The notes beneath the pieces were generated by a model. It saw only the letters and a list, made by a program, of their open reading frames with translations, made no database searches and was not told the origin of the DNA. Both the position numbers and the translations under genes were made by a program. Shown in pieces: positions 22,878-32,700 of a DNA stretch of 64,000 nucleotides. Position 1 is the stretch's first letter; each line of letters begins with the position of its first letter. The DNA is from Numida meleagris (Eukaryota > Chordata > Aves > Galliformes > Numididae). Location: NCBI RefSeq assembly GCF_002078875.1, contig NC_034424.1, forward strand, positions 7,853,586 through 7,917,585, given 5' to 3'.

Positions 22878-25800
22878 GTGAGAGGGCGCAGAGTCCCGCG
22901 TCCCCCCGCGGAGGCACCGCCGGTGGCTCCGGGAGCCCCGCGGCACCGCGCTCGGGGCTGGCTGAGGGAAGGGCGGGCGGTCCGACGGCACCGGGGTGCG
23001 GCCCCACCGCCTCTGCCTCCGTCCTCCACCGCCCGACGTGCCCCGATCCCGGCGGGGCCCCGCTTCCGGTGCCCGCTTCGGTCCGTCCGTGCCGTCGGGT
23101 GTAGCCCGGAGCTCTCCATCCGCTGCCGAGGGAGAAGCGCAGCGGCTGCGCCGGGCTGAGCTCACGGCCCGGCCCGAGGGGCCCTGCTCGGCCCCGTGGA
23201 GCGGCGGATCCAGTCCCGGGGCGGCCGCCGCTCCGCGCGCAACGACGGCGGAGCGAGATGGGGAGCTGCTGCCCGGCGGCGAGCACCCCCTGCGCGACTC
23301 CCGTTGGCTCCGTTCCGTTCCGTTCCCCCTCTGGAAAATCTCCCGGTAATTCCTTTTTTTTTTTTCTTCTTAATTTAACGAATGGCGAAAACGCCGGCGC
23401 TGTCGGTGCGAGCGAGAACCGTCGGTGCGGGGGCTTCAAACGAAAGCGAGGAAGGGACGAGGCGGAGGGAGACGGGGCCGCGGTGCTGAGGCTGCCCGAG
23501 CTCCCCGCCGTCGGACCGCTGCCCCTCGTCCCGCACTGAGCTCCGCACCCCGCGCGTCTCTGCGCCTTTCCCCGGCGGCTTTCCGCGCTGTGCTCACCGC
23601 GGGAATTGCGCGGTTGACCCCAACACCCGGGAGATGGTTCCTCTTAGCGGCGAGGAAGGAACCGAAAACAGCCCCGAGCGAATTCCCGGCGGGAGGAACG
23701 AGACGAAAACGCCGATTCCTCACAGGAAGCGACGCCCGAAAATAGCCCCGCAGCCCCGGGGAGAGCGGGGTACCGAGAGGCGGTGCGGGGCGCTGCGGGG
23801 CTGAGTTCGTCGTGTTTTTATTATTTAATAATTGTTTTCATTTTCGTCTTCTTTCATTTTATTTACTCTTGGGTAAAACCCTTTTCTCAGCAGCTCGCGG
23901 CCGTTCGCAGAGCACAACGAATTCCGGGCACCGACCGCCGCTTCCCCCCCACTCCGGTCCGCCCCCGGTGCGGCCCCCGGGCCCAGCTCGGCCCCCGCCA
24001 TCCCCCAGCGCCGTCGGGGCGGTCCCGCCCGGATTTCGTTTCCGGGCACCGCGGAGCCGTCTCCCTCCCGCCGCGCGCAGCCGAGAAAGGGATTAAATAC
24101 AAAGCCCCGCGATGCGTTGCCCGGAGCTGCGGGAGGGAACGGACCAAAAATAGCCTTCCTGACAGGGTTAAATCCCGGGGCGGCAGCGGGTTCACGGAGG
24201 GCTGGGGGCTCGGGGAGGGCCGGCGAAGGGAGCGCCCCTGTTGAGCCCCCGGCAGCGGGGTCCCACCTGAGCGAGCGGCGCCCGCGGAGCCGCGATGCAG
24301 CGTAAGAGCCGCCGGGCGGGCGGTGCTCGGGGCTGTGTCTCTCTCCGGGCCGCGCCGCGGTGCCGGTGCCCGTGCCCGGCTCTCTGGGCAGCTCGGGGCC
24401 GGCTGTCGCTGCTGCCGTTATCGCTGCCGGTGTCGTTTGTTCGGACGGATAAGTGTAGAGGAGACGATTATAGCGATAACGATATCACCTGAACCTCTAC
24501 TCCTACCCGCGGCCGTACATCTCTGCGTGTCTCCATACAGTTACCTTTGCGCACAGATACCCCCATATGTCTGCGTTCATCTGTATCCGCGCGGCTGTGT
24601 CTGTGTATCTCTACGTCTGTATCTGTGCTGATAAATCTGTGTTCCTGTGTCTCTGTATCTACGTTTTTATCTCTCTCTCTGCATCTGCCAATATCTATAT
24701 ATTTATATCTGAAGGTTTTCACTTTCTAACCTACTTACCTGTTCATTTTCATCTCTCTCCGTTTCTGTATCATCTCTTTCCGGATATCACCTCTTCTGAT
24801 ATCTGCAGGATGACAGAACACACCTGCTATGTTTTATTTTCAGTAGAATTTTTATTATTTTTGGCAGTTTGTTCCCCCCCCCCTCCCCCTCCCCCCCAGG
24901 TCGGGCTGCCCCGCCATTATTTGCTGCTGAATATTTGAAGTGTTGGAAAATCAAAAAGAGATGGAATAACTGCGAGAGGCGGTGCGGGCGGCTCGGCTTA
25001 AGTCCCTTCCCATCACTTCTCGTCATGTTCTCCCAGGCTGTGCGTGGTTTGGGGAGATCTCTGCGCTCCGTGCCGCGGGGAGAGGCTCTCACAACCATGC
25101 ACCAACGAATTTGAACAACAAAAAAAATTTTCATGCTATTCGCCTGGCCAGCCCCGGAACCTCCGACCGGGGCAGCAGCTCCGGGAGTGCCGGGCCGGGA
25201 GGGATCGGGTGGCAGTGGGAGGCAGTGGGACCGTCCGAACGGTAGCTGATGTGGGGCTGCTTCCCGCAGAGATCCCGCTGTGCGCCGGCTGCAACCAGCA
25301 CATCGTGGACAGGTTCATCCTCAAGGTCCTGGACCGGCACTGGCACAGCAAGTGCTTGAAATGTTCCGACTGCCAGACGCAGCTGGCCGAGAAGTGCTTC
25401 AGCCGCGGGGACGGCGTGTACTGCAAGGAGGATTTCTTCAAGTGCGTGGGTCGGGGGGGCGGCGGAGGGGAACCGGGAACCGGGGGGCGGCGGGGCCGGG
25501 TGGCGTTCAGCACCGCGGACAGCGGCTCCGTGCCGGGGCTCAGCACCGCGGACAGCGGCCGCGCCTCGGGCTCAGCCCGCGGGGCCCTCCGCGCTCAGCG
25601 GCCGCCTCCTGTCGCCCCAAACCAGGCGCTTCGGGACGAAGTGTGCCGCCTGCCAGCAGGGCATCCCCCCGACCCAGGTGGTGCGCAGGGCTCAGGACTT
25701 CGTGTACCACCTGCACTGCTTCGCCTGCATCGTCTGCAAGAGGCAGCTGGCCACCGGCGACGAGTTCTACCTCATGGAGGACAGCAGGCTGGTGTGCAAG

Positions 25801-28447
25801 GCTGACTACGAGACCGCCAAGCAGAGAGGTACCGCGTGCCCCTCGCCCCCGGGGATGAGAGAGGCGGCTCCGGGCCGCCCTGCCGTCGGGGCCCCTCTCG
25901 CGCACAGGGTTGGGCAGGAGGGAGGGCGGGGGTCCCAGGTCCCCACGGGGAGCTCCGAGCTAACCCGCACCGTGTCGGCAGAGGCCGAGTCCACGGCCAA
26001 GAGGCCCCGCACCACCATCACGGCCAAGCAGCTGGAGACCCTCAAAAACGCCTACAACAACTCGCCCAAGCCGGCGCGGCACGTCCGGGAGCAGCTCTCG
26101 TCGGAGACGGGGTTGGACATGCGGGTGGTGCAGGTGAGAGAGCGCGGCCCCCGCCCCCGGGAGGCGTCCGGGATCGGGTCGGCCCCGCGCGGAGCGAGCT
26201 GCCCCGTGCCCTGCTTGCAGGTCTGGTTCCAGAACCGCAGGGCCAAGGAGAAGCGGCTGAAGAAGGACGCGGGGAGGCAGCGCTGGGGGCAGTACTTCAG
26301 GAACATGAAGCGGTCCCGGGGGACCTCCAAGTCCGACAAGGACAGCATCCAGGAGGAGGGGCCCGACAGCGACGCCGAGGTCTCCTTCACAGGTCGGTGC
26401 CCGGAGCCCTGTTCCCGGCGGGGCTGTGCCGAGCGCTGCCGGCTGAACTGCGGCCCGGGCAGGGCTCGCTTCACCCCCTCGGGGCCACATTAATAATTTT
26501 TAGCTGTAATATAATGAGGGAAAACTAGTGCGGGAGGAGGAAGGCGGAGCGGAGGGGCCGCCCGCGCACAACCAGAGCCGCCACGGCCGGGGACAGCCAT
26601 AAGCTGTGAAACTGCAGGGGAAATCCCGCGGGGGGGGGCTGTGACGGGTCCCAAACGGAGCAGGGAGAGCTCCCCGGGCAGCGCTGGGTTGTCGGAGCAG
26701 CCCCTGCACGCTGTTTTCTTAAGGGACTGTCAGAAATACAAAACTCGGAGTCCAGAATTACTGAACTGAACTACGAGGAAAAGTGCATCGGTTTCTCCCT
26801 GGTTGCCGTTGTTGTTTTCTCCTATTTAGAATCGTTTTATTTGCTTAGTTCCCGGTTCGCTGCTTCCCAGTCTCGTTGGAGCTGTTACCTCTCTGTTGTA
26901 AAAAAGCGACTGCTTCGTGTCGGGAGGTCTCTGCGTCGCACGGTCCCATTTTTGGGGCGGCCATCTCTGCAGATCAACCCCGGGGCACGCAGCCCTGTGC
27001 TCCTCGGCCCCCGGGGGCTCTCGCTGCCGGGACACGGCCCTGATCTGGGGCTGGTGCCCAGGGGCGGCAGCGCCGTCCCCGCTGACAGCGCCCGCTCGGC
27101 GTCACCGCGGGGCTGGGATGTGCGCGTGCCCGGCTGCCGGTTGCAGGGGCACGGGAGAGAAGCTGAAATGCAAAACCGTGCTGAAGCTGAAAGGCAAAAC
27201 TGTATTTGCAAAGGCGCGCGCCTGCAGCGCACGTGTGTTTATCCGCACGCAGCCTGGAGGTTCGGCTTCTCTGCCGCGCTCCTAAAAACTGTTTGTTTTT
27301 CGAGTCTGTGCATACACACGGCGCCTCAGCGTCATTAAATATGAATGTACTGTAAATAATAACTAAAAATTGTCGAACGATTATTGATAGCTTGATGCCA
27401 AAGCGGATTTGTATCCAAGGCAACAGAACAGCTCTCAGTGTCCAGAAAGCCCCTAACGAAAGCAAACAATTTTTGCTGGTAACTTAAAAAATATTTTTCA
27501 TTTTTCAGAGGTGTTTTTAAGCCTTTCCATCTCCTCATCCCAATCCCGAGAAAACAAACACTGCTGAGATGTCATAGATTTTCTTCCATGCAATGGACAA
27601 TTTTTCTTAAACTGAATGCTCAGGTAGCTCCTAAAAATGATACTGAAATTCAAGATAAACCTCAAAGCCAAATAGAAATGAGAGACAAAAAAAAGAAAAA
27701 AAAAGGATGGGAAGATCTTGAGCTCACGTTGCTCTTTAAAGGATTATTTTAAAACCACAGTCCTCTATTTTAATGTGTGCTTTTCATGCACATTTTTTAG
27801 ATCCAAAATGTATTAGACGTTTGTACTCAGAAAAAAATAATCCCCTGGCTTTCTTTGGAGACTCATCAACGAGGACAGGAATAACAAGGAATTACAAGTA
27901 GCAAGTGCACGGCTGCTCCGTCCCCATCCATCTGATCTGTTTGTACCCAGGGCTCGCAGGAGCTCCTGTGCAATGCTGCCGGCTGTGGGCATCGCTCTCC
28001 CAGTAAAACCAGTCCGTTTCCCTTTCAGATGAGCCCTCCATGTCCGAGATGAGCCACTCCAACGGGATTTACAGCAATCTCAGCGAGGCGTCCCCGGCCC
28101 TGGGGAGGCAGGCTGGGACCAACGGGGGCTTTGCTCTGGATCACAGCGGCATCCCAGCTCAGGACCAGTACCACGACCTGCGATCCAACAGCCCCTACGG
28201 GATTCCCCAGTCACCAGCTTCCTTGCAAGCTCTGCCAGGCCACCAGCCTTTAATCTCCAGCTTGGTTTACCCCGACAGCGGCTTGGGCATCATGGGACAA
28301 GGCGGACAGGGGGTGCCCCAGTCCATGCGGGTCCTGGCCGGGAACGGACCCAGCTCCGACCTCTCCACCGGCAGCAGCGGGGGATACCCGGATTTCCCCG
28401 CCAGCCCGGCCTCTTGGCTGGATGAAGTCGACCACGCTCAGTTTTGA
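22808..28447 (+). CDS. LHX3: LIM/homeobox protein LHX3 (complete coding span, six exons)
   Basis: Nuclear LIM-homeodomain transcription factor needed for anterior pituitary, motor-neuron and V2-interneuron specification; its LIM domains bind LDB1 and ISL1. Six exons in matching phases give 395 codons plus stop, the size I recall for chicken LHX3. Order: N-terminus [23 protein letters not shown]1 from Cys28 (CAGC...[12 protein letters not shown]...CFSRG...YCKEDF); LIM2 (CAACQQG...[10 protein letters not shown]...ADY); homeodomain about 154-213 with [10 protein letters not shown] and Gln at position 50; KRSRG basic patch; Ser/Gly/Pro-rich C-terminal activation region ending [11 protein letters not shown], shared with LHX4. 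The start is the ATG at 22808, ten bases after the last upstream CpG-rich 5' UTR words and matching the conserved MLLE beginning. QSOX2 is upstream on the same strand, as in mammals. Confidence 0.98.
24091..24301 (+). other. LHX3: Candidate alternative LHX3 first exon and its promoter
   Basis: ATG at 24295 with G at -3, then CAGC and a strong donor GTAAGA at 24302. The seven coding bases end in phase 1, exactly what exon 2 needs, and splicing would give MQQIPLCAGC. LHX4 has MQQIPQCAGC at the same junction (recalled). An in-frame TGA at 24268 limits the ORF to this ATG. TTAAATAC at 24093-24100 is weakly TATA-like. Predicted from sequence only. Confidence 0.4.
24525..24720. repeat. Degenerate CTGTATCT/CTCTGTAT simple repeat
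   Basis: Many imperfect copies of TCTGTATC, TGTGTCTC and TATCTATA over about 200 bp in LHX3 intron 1. Low-complexity pyrimidine-rich on the + strand. Confidence 0.6.
25270..25441 (+). CDS. LHX3: LHX3 exon 2 (LIM1)
   Basis: Acceptor CTTCCCGCAG; donor GTGCGT at 25442. Encodes [20 protein letters not shown], then [20 protein letters not shown] and [15 protein letters not shown], with all eight LIM1 zinc ligands. Phases 1 in, 2 out. Confidence 0.97.
25626..25828 (+). CDS. LHX3: LHX3 exon 3 (LIM2)
   Basis: Acceptor CAAACCAG; donor GTACCG at 25829. Encodes [20 protein letters not shown], then [20 protein letters not shown] and [20 protein letters not shown], ending ETAKQR. Complete second LIM zinc-finger pair. 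Confidence 0.97.
25982..26133 (+). CDS. LHX3: LHX3 exon 4 (homeodomain helices 1-2)
   Basis: Acceptor GTGTCGGCAG; donor GTGAGA at 26134. Encodes [20 protein letters not shown], then [20 protein letters not shown] and [10 protein letters not shown]. The intron falls inside helix 3 between VVQ and VWFQN, the usual position in LIM-homeobox genes. Confidence 0.97.
26221..26392 (+). CDS. LHX3: LHX3 exon 5 (homeodomain helix 3)
   Basis: Acceptor CCCTGCTTGCAG. Encodes [20 protein letters not shown], then [20 protein letters not shown] and an acidic stretch ending [13 protein letters not shown] gives Gln50, predicting TAATTA-type DNA preference. The donor GTCGGT at 26393 departs from the usual purine at +3. 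Confidence 0.96.
26393..28028 (+). other. LHX3: LHX3 intron 5
   Basis: A 1.6-kb intron. The first half is GC-rich; an AT-rich part at about 27330-27500 carries TAAATAAT, ATTATTGATAG and similar homeodomain-like words, and purine-rich A runs occur near 27686-27704. No exon seen. Confidence 0.8.
28029..28447 (+). CDS. LHX3: LHX3 exon 6 (C-terminal domain)
   Basis: Acceptor TTTCCCTTTCAG; stop TGA at 28445-28447. Encodes [20 protein letters not shown], then Ser/Gly/Pro-rich sequence with [31 protein letters not shown] and [20 protein letters not shown]. The last block is the LHX3/LHX4-specific C-terminal signature. Confidence 0.98.
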
Positions 28448-28830
28448 TACAGGATCCGCCGCCGTGCAGCGGGAAGGGAAAGGCCTCGGCGCTGTCAAAC
28501 GTCAACTACTCGTGGGGAAAAAAGGAGGGACGTGCTGGGCGCCGCGCGGGCAGGATGGCATGGCCGCCCGCAGAGCGTGGACGTGCGGAGGGCGAGCTGG
28601 TGGATGGTGGGCAAAGGGAGACGTGGCGCAGCAGTTAGCACGGGGAGCTTCCCACGAACCCGGGGATCGTGTCTTTACTAAACACCGAGACTCGTGCGTT
28701 GCAGATTTGATAGGAGGTAATTTGCTTTCTGCTGCCAGCGCGTTCTCCCGAGCAAGGACTTGCTGCATCGCCCACCCACACCGAAAACCTTTTAAAGAGC
28801 AAATAAAGTCCTCATCCACGGTGAAAGGTG
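28448..28830 (+). other. LHX3: LHX3 3' UTR
   Basis: Sequence after the stop up to the first canonical poly(A) hexamer. No ORF of note. Length of about 0.37 kb if the 28802 signal is used; longer forms are possible. Confidence 0.6.
28802..28807 (+). terminator. LHX3: AATAAA polyadenylation signal for LHX3
   Basis: Exact AATAAA 355 bp after the stop, followed by GTGAAAGGTGTGACAATGTC, a GU-rich downstream element. Further AATAAA hexamers at 29563-29568 and 29627-29632 could define longer 3' UTRs. Confidence 0.6.
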
Positions 28831-28849
28831 TGACAATGTCTATATTTCT

Positions 28850-29720
28850 ATAGGAGAAATGTTAATAGCGAATCACTTCAGAAATCCATGGTAGCGAACA
28901 TCTCTGTTCTTCCAGCAGACCTTTTATAAGCGCCCCGGTGCCGTGTGTGCTGCTTCCTTTTGAATTTACACTCACTTTTCTAAAACAAAATGCTCTTTCA
29001 CACGCCAGTCGCCCATCGTCAAACCCTTTTCCTTTGTAAAGTGAAGACCCCGCGCCGATTCTGCTTCACATCTTTTTGGTTTGTAGATGGCTAGTTTTAT
29101 TCTCCCGTGTAAGCATTAAGCCGTGAGTAGATGTATTTATCACCAAATCACTTCACTTCAATCACGAGGGCGAGAGGCGGTTTTCCCGACCCGGGAACAC
29201 GAGCGGCTCTGGGTTGTGAATCTTTTGCTGTTCTTTAAGATCCCTTTGCAACCATTTTGCAGAGCGTCTCCGCTCCCCCCACCGCTGTTGCCAAACGCCC
29301 TCTGGGTCTCTCTGTGTTCACAGCACCGGCTCGGCCCCAGCTGTGCTTTGCAGGGAGCTCACGCCTTCCCCGTGGCACTTCTCTGTCCGAGGCATTTGTG
29401 TATCCGCGCAGACAGAGCGTGAGCGGCTCGCGAGGCAAGGCGAGACAATATGTGTATCGTTACCTGTGAAATGATGGAATTAACTGTAGCTGGTGTGACT
29501 GTCCCGTGTCTTTTATTTATATTCTCGCATTCTCTCTGATGATCAAATACTTCAAGACTGCAAATAAATTCGTCAGCTGAACTTTAAATAGTCTTTCGCT
29601 AAATTCACGTCGAACTCGGCGGTAGAAATAAATGCGACGCCTGAAAATAAAAGTAAAAGCACTCAGAACTTGAAGTCTTGATTCGCAGCAGCGCCAGAGC
29701 GCGCTCTCCTCACTAACCAC
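28850..29720. other. LHX3 distal 3' UTR or flank
   Basis: No coding sequence recognised. Contains alternative AATAAA signals at 29563 and 29627 and AT-rich sequence at 29510-29660. Confidence 0.5.
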
Positions 29721-32700
29721 AGCAGCAATGCAACTGATGTAAAAATGCTCAGAGAAGCTGAAGCAGAACGGGGAGTTTTGGAAGCTGCAGTGCTTGGTTG
29801 ATCCGAGCAGCGCTGCTCAGCGTGCGCCCAGCCCTTGGCTGTGGCCAAGCTGGTCTGGATGGCTCGTGGTAATTTTTCAGCATTCATTGCAAAGGTGGCA
29901 ATGTGTAAGGTAGGGGCAGCTGTGTCCCAGGCTGCAGCACAGCGAGGTCCCCGAGCAGCTGAGTTCCAGCTCTTGGTGCCAAAGCCGTGTGCCTCAGCCT
30001 CCGGGGCATTTCAGGTGGGGGGAGCTGTGTCTCCTTTGGCCCATTGGGCTCCAATTGGGTCTGAGCCCCACGCTTGGCTAGGGAGCTGCTCCCCTTCCTG
30101 CACCAGAATCGAGTAAGGGGCAGACAACTGTTGCTGCTGGCTCGTGGGGGCATCACAGGGACACAGCTCATTGAAACTCATGGATTAAATAGAAAATGGT
30201 GGGGTTTTGAGAGTCAGATGGCAACGTCTCACCCACGCAGAGAAGAGTTCTTATTTTCAATAATTCTTTGCTTTCCATTGCCCTATGATTCAGAAACACC
30301 CCTTCCAATCTGGGCTACCTGTTTCGCAGTGAGACATTTTGGCAGTTCAATTATAAATAACAATTTCCTAGTAGAACTGATTTTTAAAAGAAGGGATTGA
30401 GAACAGAGGCAGAGAAGGAGTTTACTTTAGGAGAAGGGTGCTATTCTAAGATCACCGTCTAGAAGCTGACCAAGTGTATGGCAGATTTTGTTCTTGTTTT
30501 CCCTCACAGCAAAGGCCGAGAGCTGCTGCTCCCCTGCTTGGCAGCTCCCTGTGCCTGTCTGGATTGAAGGGAAGCGATGCCAGCTCTGCCTGCTCCTCTG
30601 TGCAGTGCTCAGCCTGCAGGACAGGCGTTCCCCTGGCACAGGGCTCAGGAGCTGCCTCTCAGCCGCCCCTCTCCAGGCTGAGACTCAGGGCTCCCATTAA
30701 CAGAAATGCTCTCTTCTCGTTAAAAAGAAAACCAATTTGGGAGAAGGGAATAAAACCGACAGCGCGATCGGAGTGACAGCTTGTAAAACCCTGCCAGAAT
30801 TAGGAAGAGTGGTTCGCACCGCTCAGTTTGCAGGTGAGCTCCTTCACCTCCGCTGATTGGTGAGAGCGCACGGCGGGAGGTGCAGCAGCTTTTGTGCTGC
30901 TGGCATGAAAACCTAATGCATGAATTATTTTTTTAAATGGCGTATTCACCTCCGATGAGAGCTCGTGTCCCAAACTCATGTGCCCTCCAGGTGCAGGAAG
31001 CGGGTCAGGCTTGGTGTCGAACACAAGGCGTAACGCACTTGCCCCTCGTGCTGGTTTCCTGCACTGGGAAGCGCTGGGGCTGGGGCTGGGGTGTCCCAAT
31101 GGGCCGGGTGTGCTGAGCAGCTGCTGAGCCACGCTGCAGGGAAGGCACACAGCAAAGCGGCAGCCTGCAGGATTTACACCCCGAAACAACGTTACGGCAG
31201 CAAAGGGCTTTGTTCAAAGCGGACGGAAAAACCAAGCGAGCAAAAATAGGCTGGGGAAAAAGAAAAAAAAAAAAAAGGAAAGGTGTTGAAATTATTATTA
31301 TTTTTTTCTTTCTTGCCATCTTTGTTATCTCGCTAGGAGGGAGCGCGTTTTGTGCTGAGCCTCACTCACGGCCGTGCCTGCTGGCAGGGCTGCGGTGCAC
31401 GGGGAGCGGGGCCTGGTGGGGAGTTGATTTCGGGCGCGGGAAGCGCGCGTTGCTTTGGTGCACGGCATTTTGCAACCTGGAGAGGAAAGATAATTCAACA
31501 TCCAAAGGCACAAGATTTCTGGATTTCAATGAACTTCCCCGTGATAGAGCCAAGGCAGCTTTTGTACCTTCTTTCCCTTTCCATTTTGAATGATGAGTTG
31601 GGTCACTCCCATCCAAGGGGTGGAGGGGGAGCAGCCCCGTGCATCTGTAGCGCTGCAGGGAAGGGCGCTGTGCAGGGCTCTCCCCACGCAGTGTGTGAGC
31701 TGGGTGTGAGGCGCTGGGATTCTTGCTCTGAGCCCAGGGAAATCGTGGCAGAACGCTGACACGTGGCTCCCTCCACCCTGATGCAGCAGGGCCAGTTTTT
31801 GACATCCGTGCACGGCCCATCCCTCGTGCAGCAGCGGCAGCAGAACTGGGAGCGGTGATCACGGAGCCCCGAGACAGCAGTGGCACAGCGATGTCCACAA
31901 AGACACCGCAGTTGAGCAGGCAGCTCCAGCTGCCAGCAGCCCCCAGCTCAGGCACAACTGAGCTCCGGGCCTTTTTAATTTTTTTTAGCTCTATTATTTT
32001 CCCACTGCGGTGTGAGCATCTCCTTCCCTCCACGGACGCTGCAGCCGTCGCTGGCCCTGCCCGGCTGCACCCCGTTCTGCTGCTGCCCAGCCCCTGCCCT
32101 CCTCCCATTCCTCTGCCAGAGCCTGTGAAAAGTCCCCAAGTCAGCTGGAGGCGAGTAAATCATTCCTGACAGCTACATCTCTACAGGGCAGTTAGAATTA
32201 ATGTAACAATTTGGCATTTAATGAAGCAACAACACGCCGGGCTGCAGAGAATAGCCGGGACCTGCTGCAGTCACATTAGCATCCCTCGGGGACCCAACCG
32301 GCACAGACTCCACCAGACGCCGGCTGCCGGGCTGAGCGTGCGGCCCCGGCTGGGACACAGCCAGCACAGCCCCATCCCCATCGCTGCATCCTTGGCCTGG
32401 GAGGGGCACGGGGAAGGGACAGAGCCCGGGGGACACGGGGACGGTGATGGGAACCCCCCACGGGAGCGATGAGGGTCATGGGGAGTGCTCATCCCCAAGG
32501 GGTGAATTGATACGGGTGGTGCAAAAAATATCTTCAGAAGGATGGGGGAAGAGTAGGAAAAATGAATCGGCCTTGGGTGTGTTGGTGGGGGGGGGCGGGC
32601 TGGCGGAACAGCGTATTTTGCAAACGGAGCCCAGCTGGATCAGGTGTGCTGCACCAGAAGGCTCTGATTTCCATGGAGCCGCAGGTACTCCAGCTGTCTC

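Larger units (their letters stand above)
22878..25269 (+). other. LHX3: LHX3 intron 1
   Basis: A 2.4-kb CpG-rich intron. It contains a possible alternative first exon ending at 24301, an AT-rich islet at 23810-23870, a degenerate CTGTATCT-type tract at about 24525-24720 and a C-rich run at 24874-24898. In mammals a second LHX3 promoter drives an alternative first exon. Confidence 0.85.
21180..26700. promoter_or_regulatory. LHX3: CpG island covering LHX3 promoter and exons 1-5
   Basis: Very GC-rich, CpG-dense sequence, interrupted by a CA-rich tract (21975-22265) and a pyrimidine-rich T-containing tract (about 24520-24900). Broad islands over developmental regulator genes are typical of Polycomb-controlled loci. 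Boundaries are by eye. Confidence 0.8.

Noticed and set aside
22603..23439. 278-codon minus-strand ORF opposite LHX3 exon 1
   Set aside because: Composition is typical of CpG-island antisense shadow (Gly/Ala/Arg/Pro). It overlaps the real LHX3 exon 1 and has no homology.
24841..24900. Pyrimidine tract plus CAG as an acceptor of a cryptic LHX3 exon
   Set aside because: The C-rich run followed by CAGG looks like an acceptor, but I could not find a downstream exon in phase with exon 2 that has coding character.
31362..32108. 248-codon minus-strand ORF downstream of LHX3
   Set aside because: No recognisable domain, low-complexity Ser/Pro/Arg content, competing ORFs in other frames.
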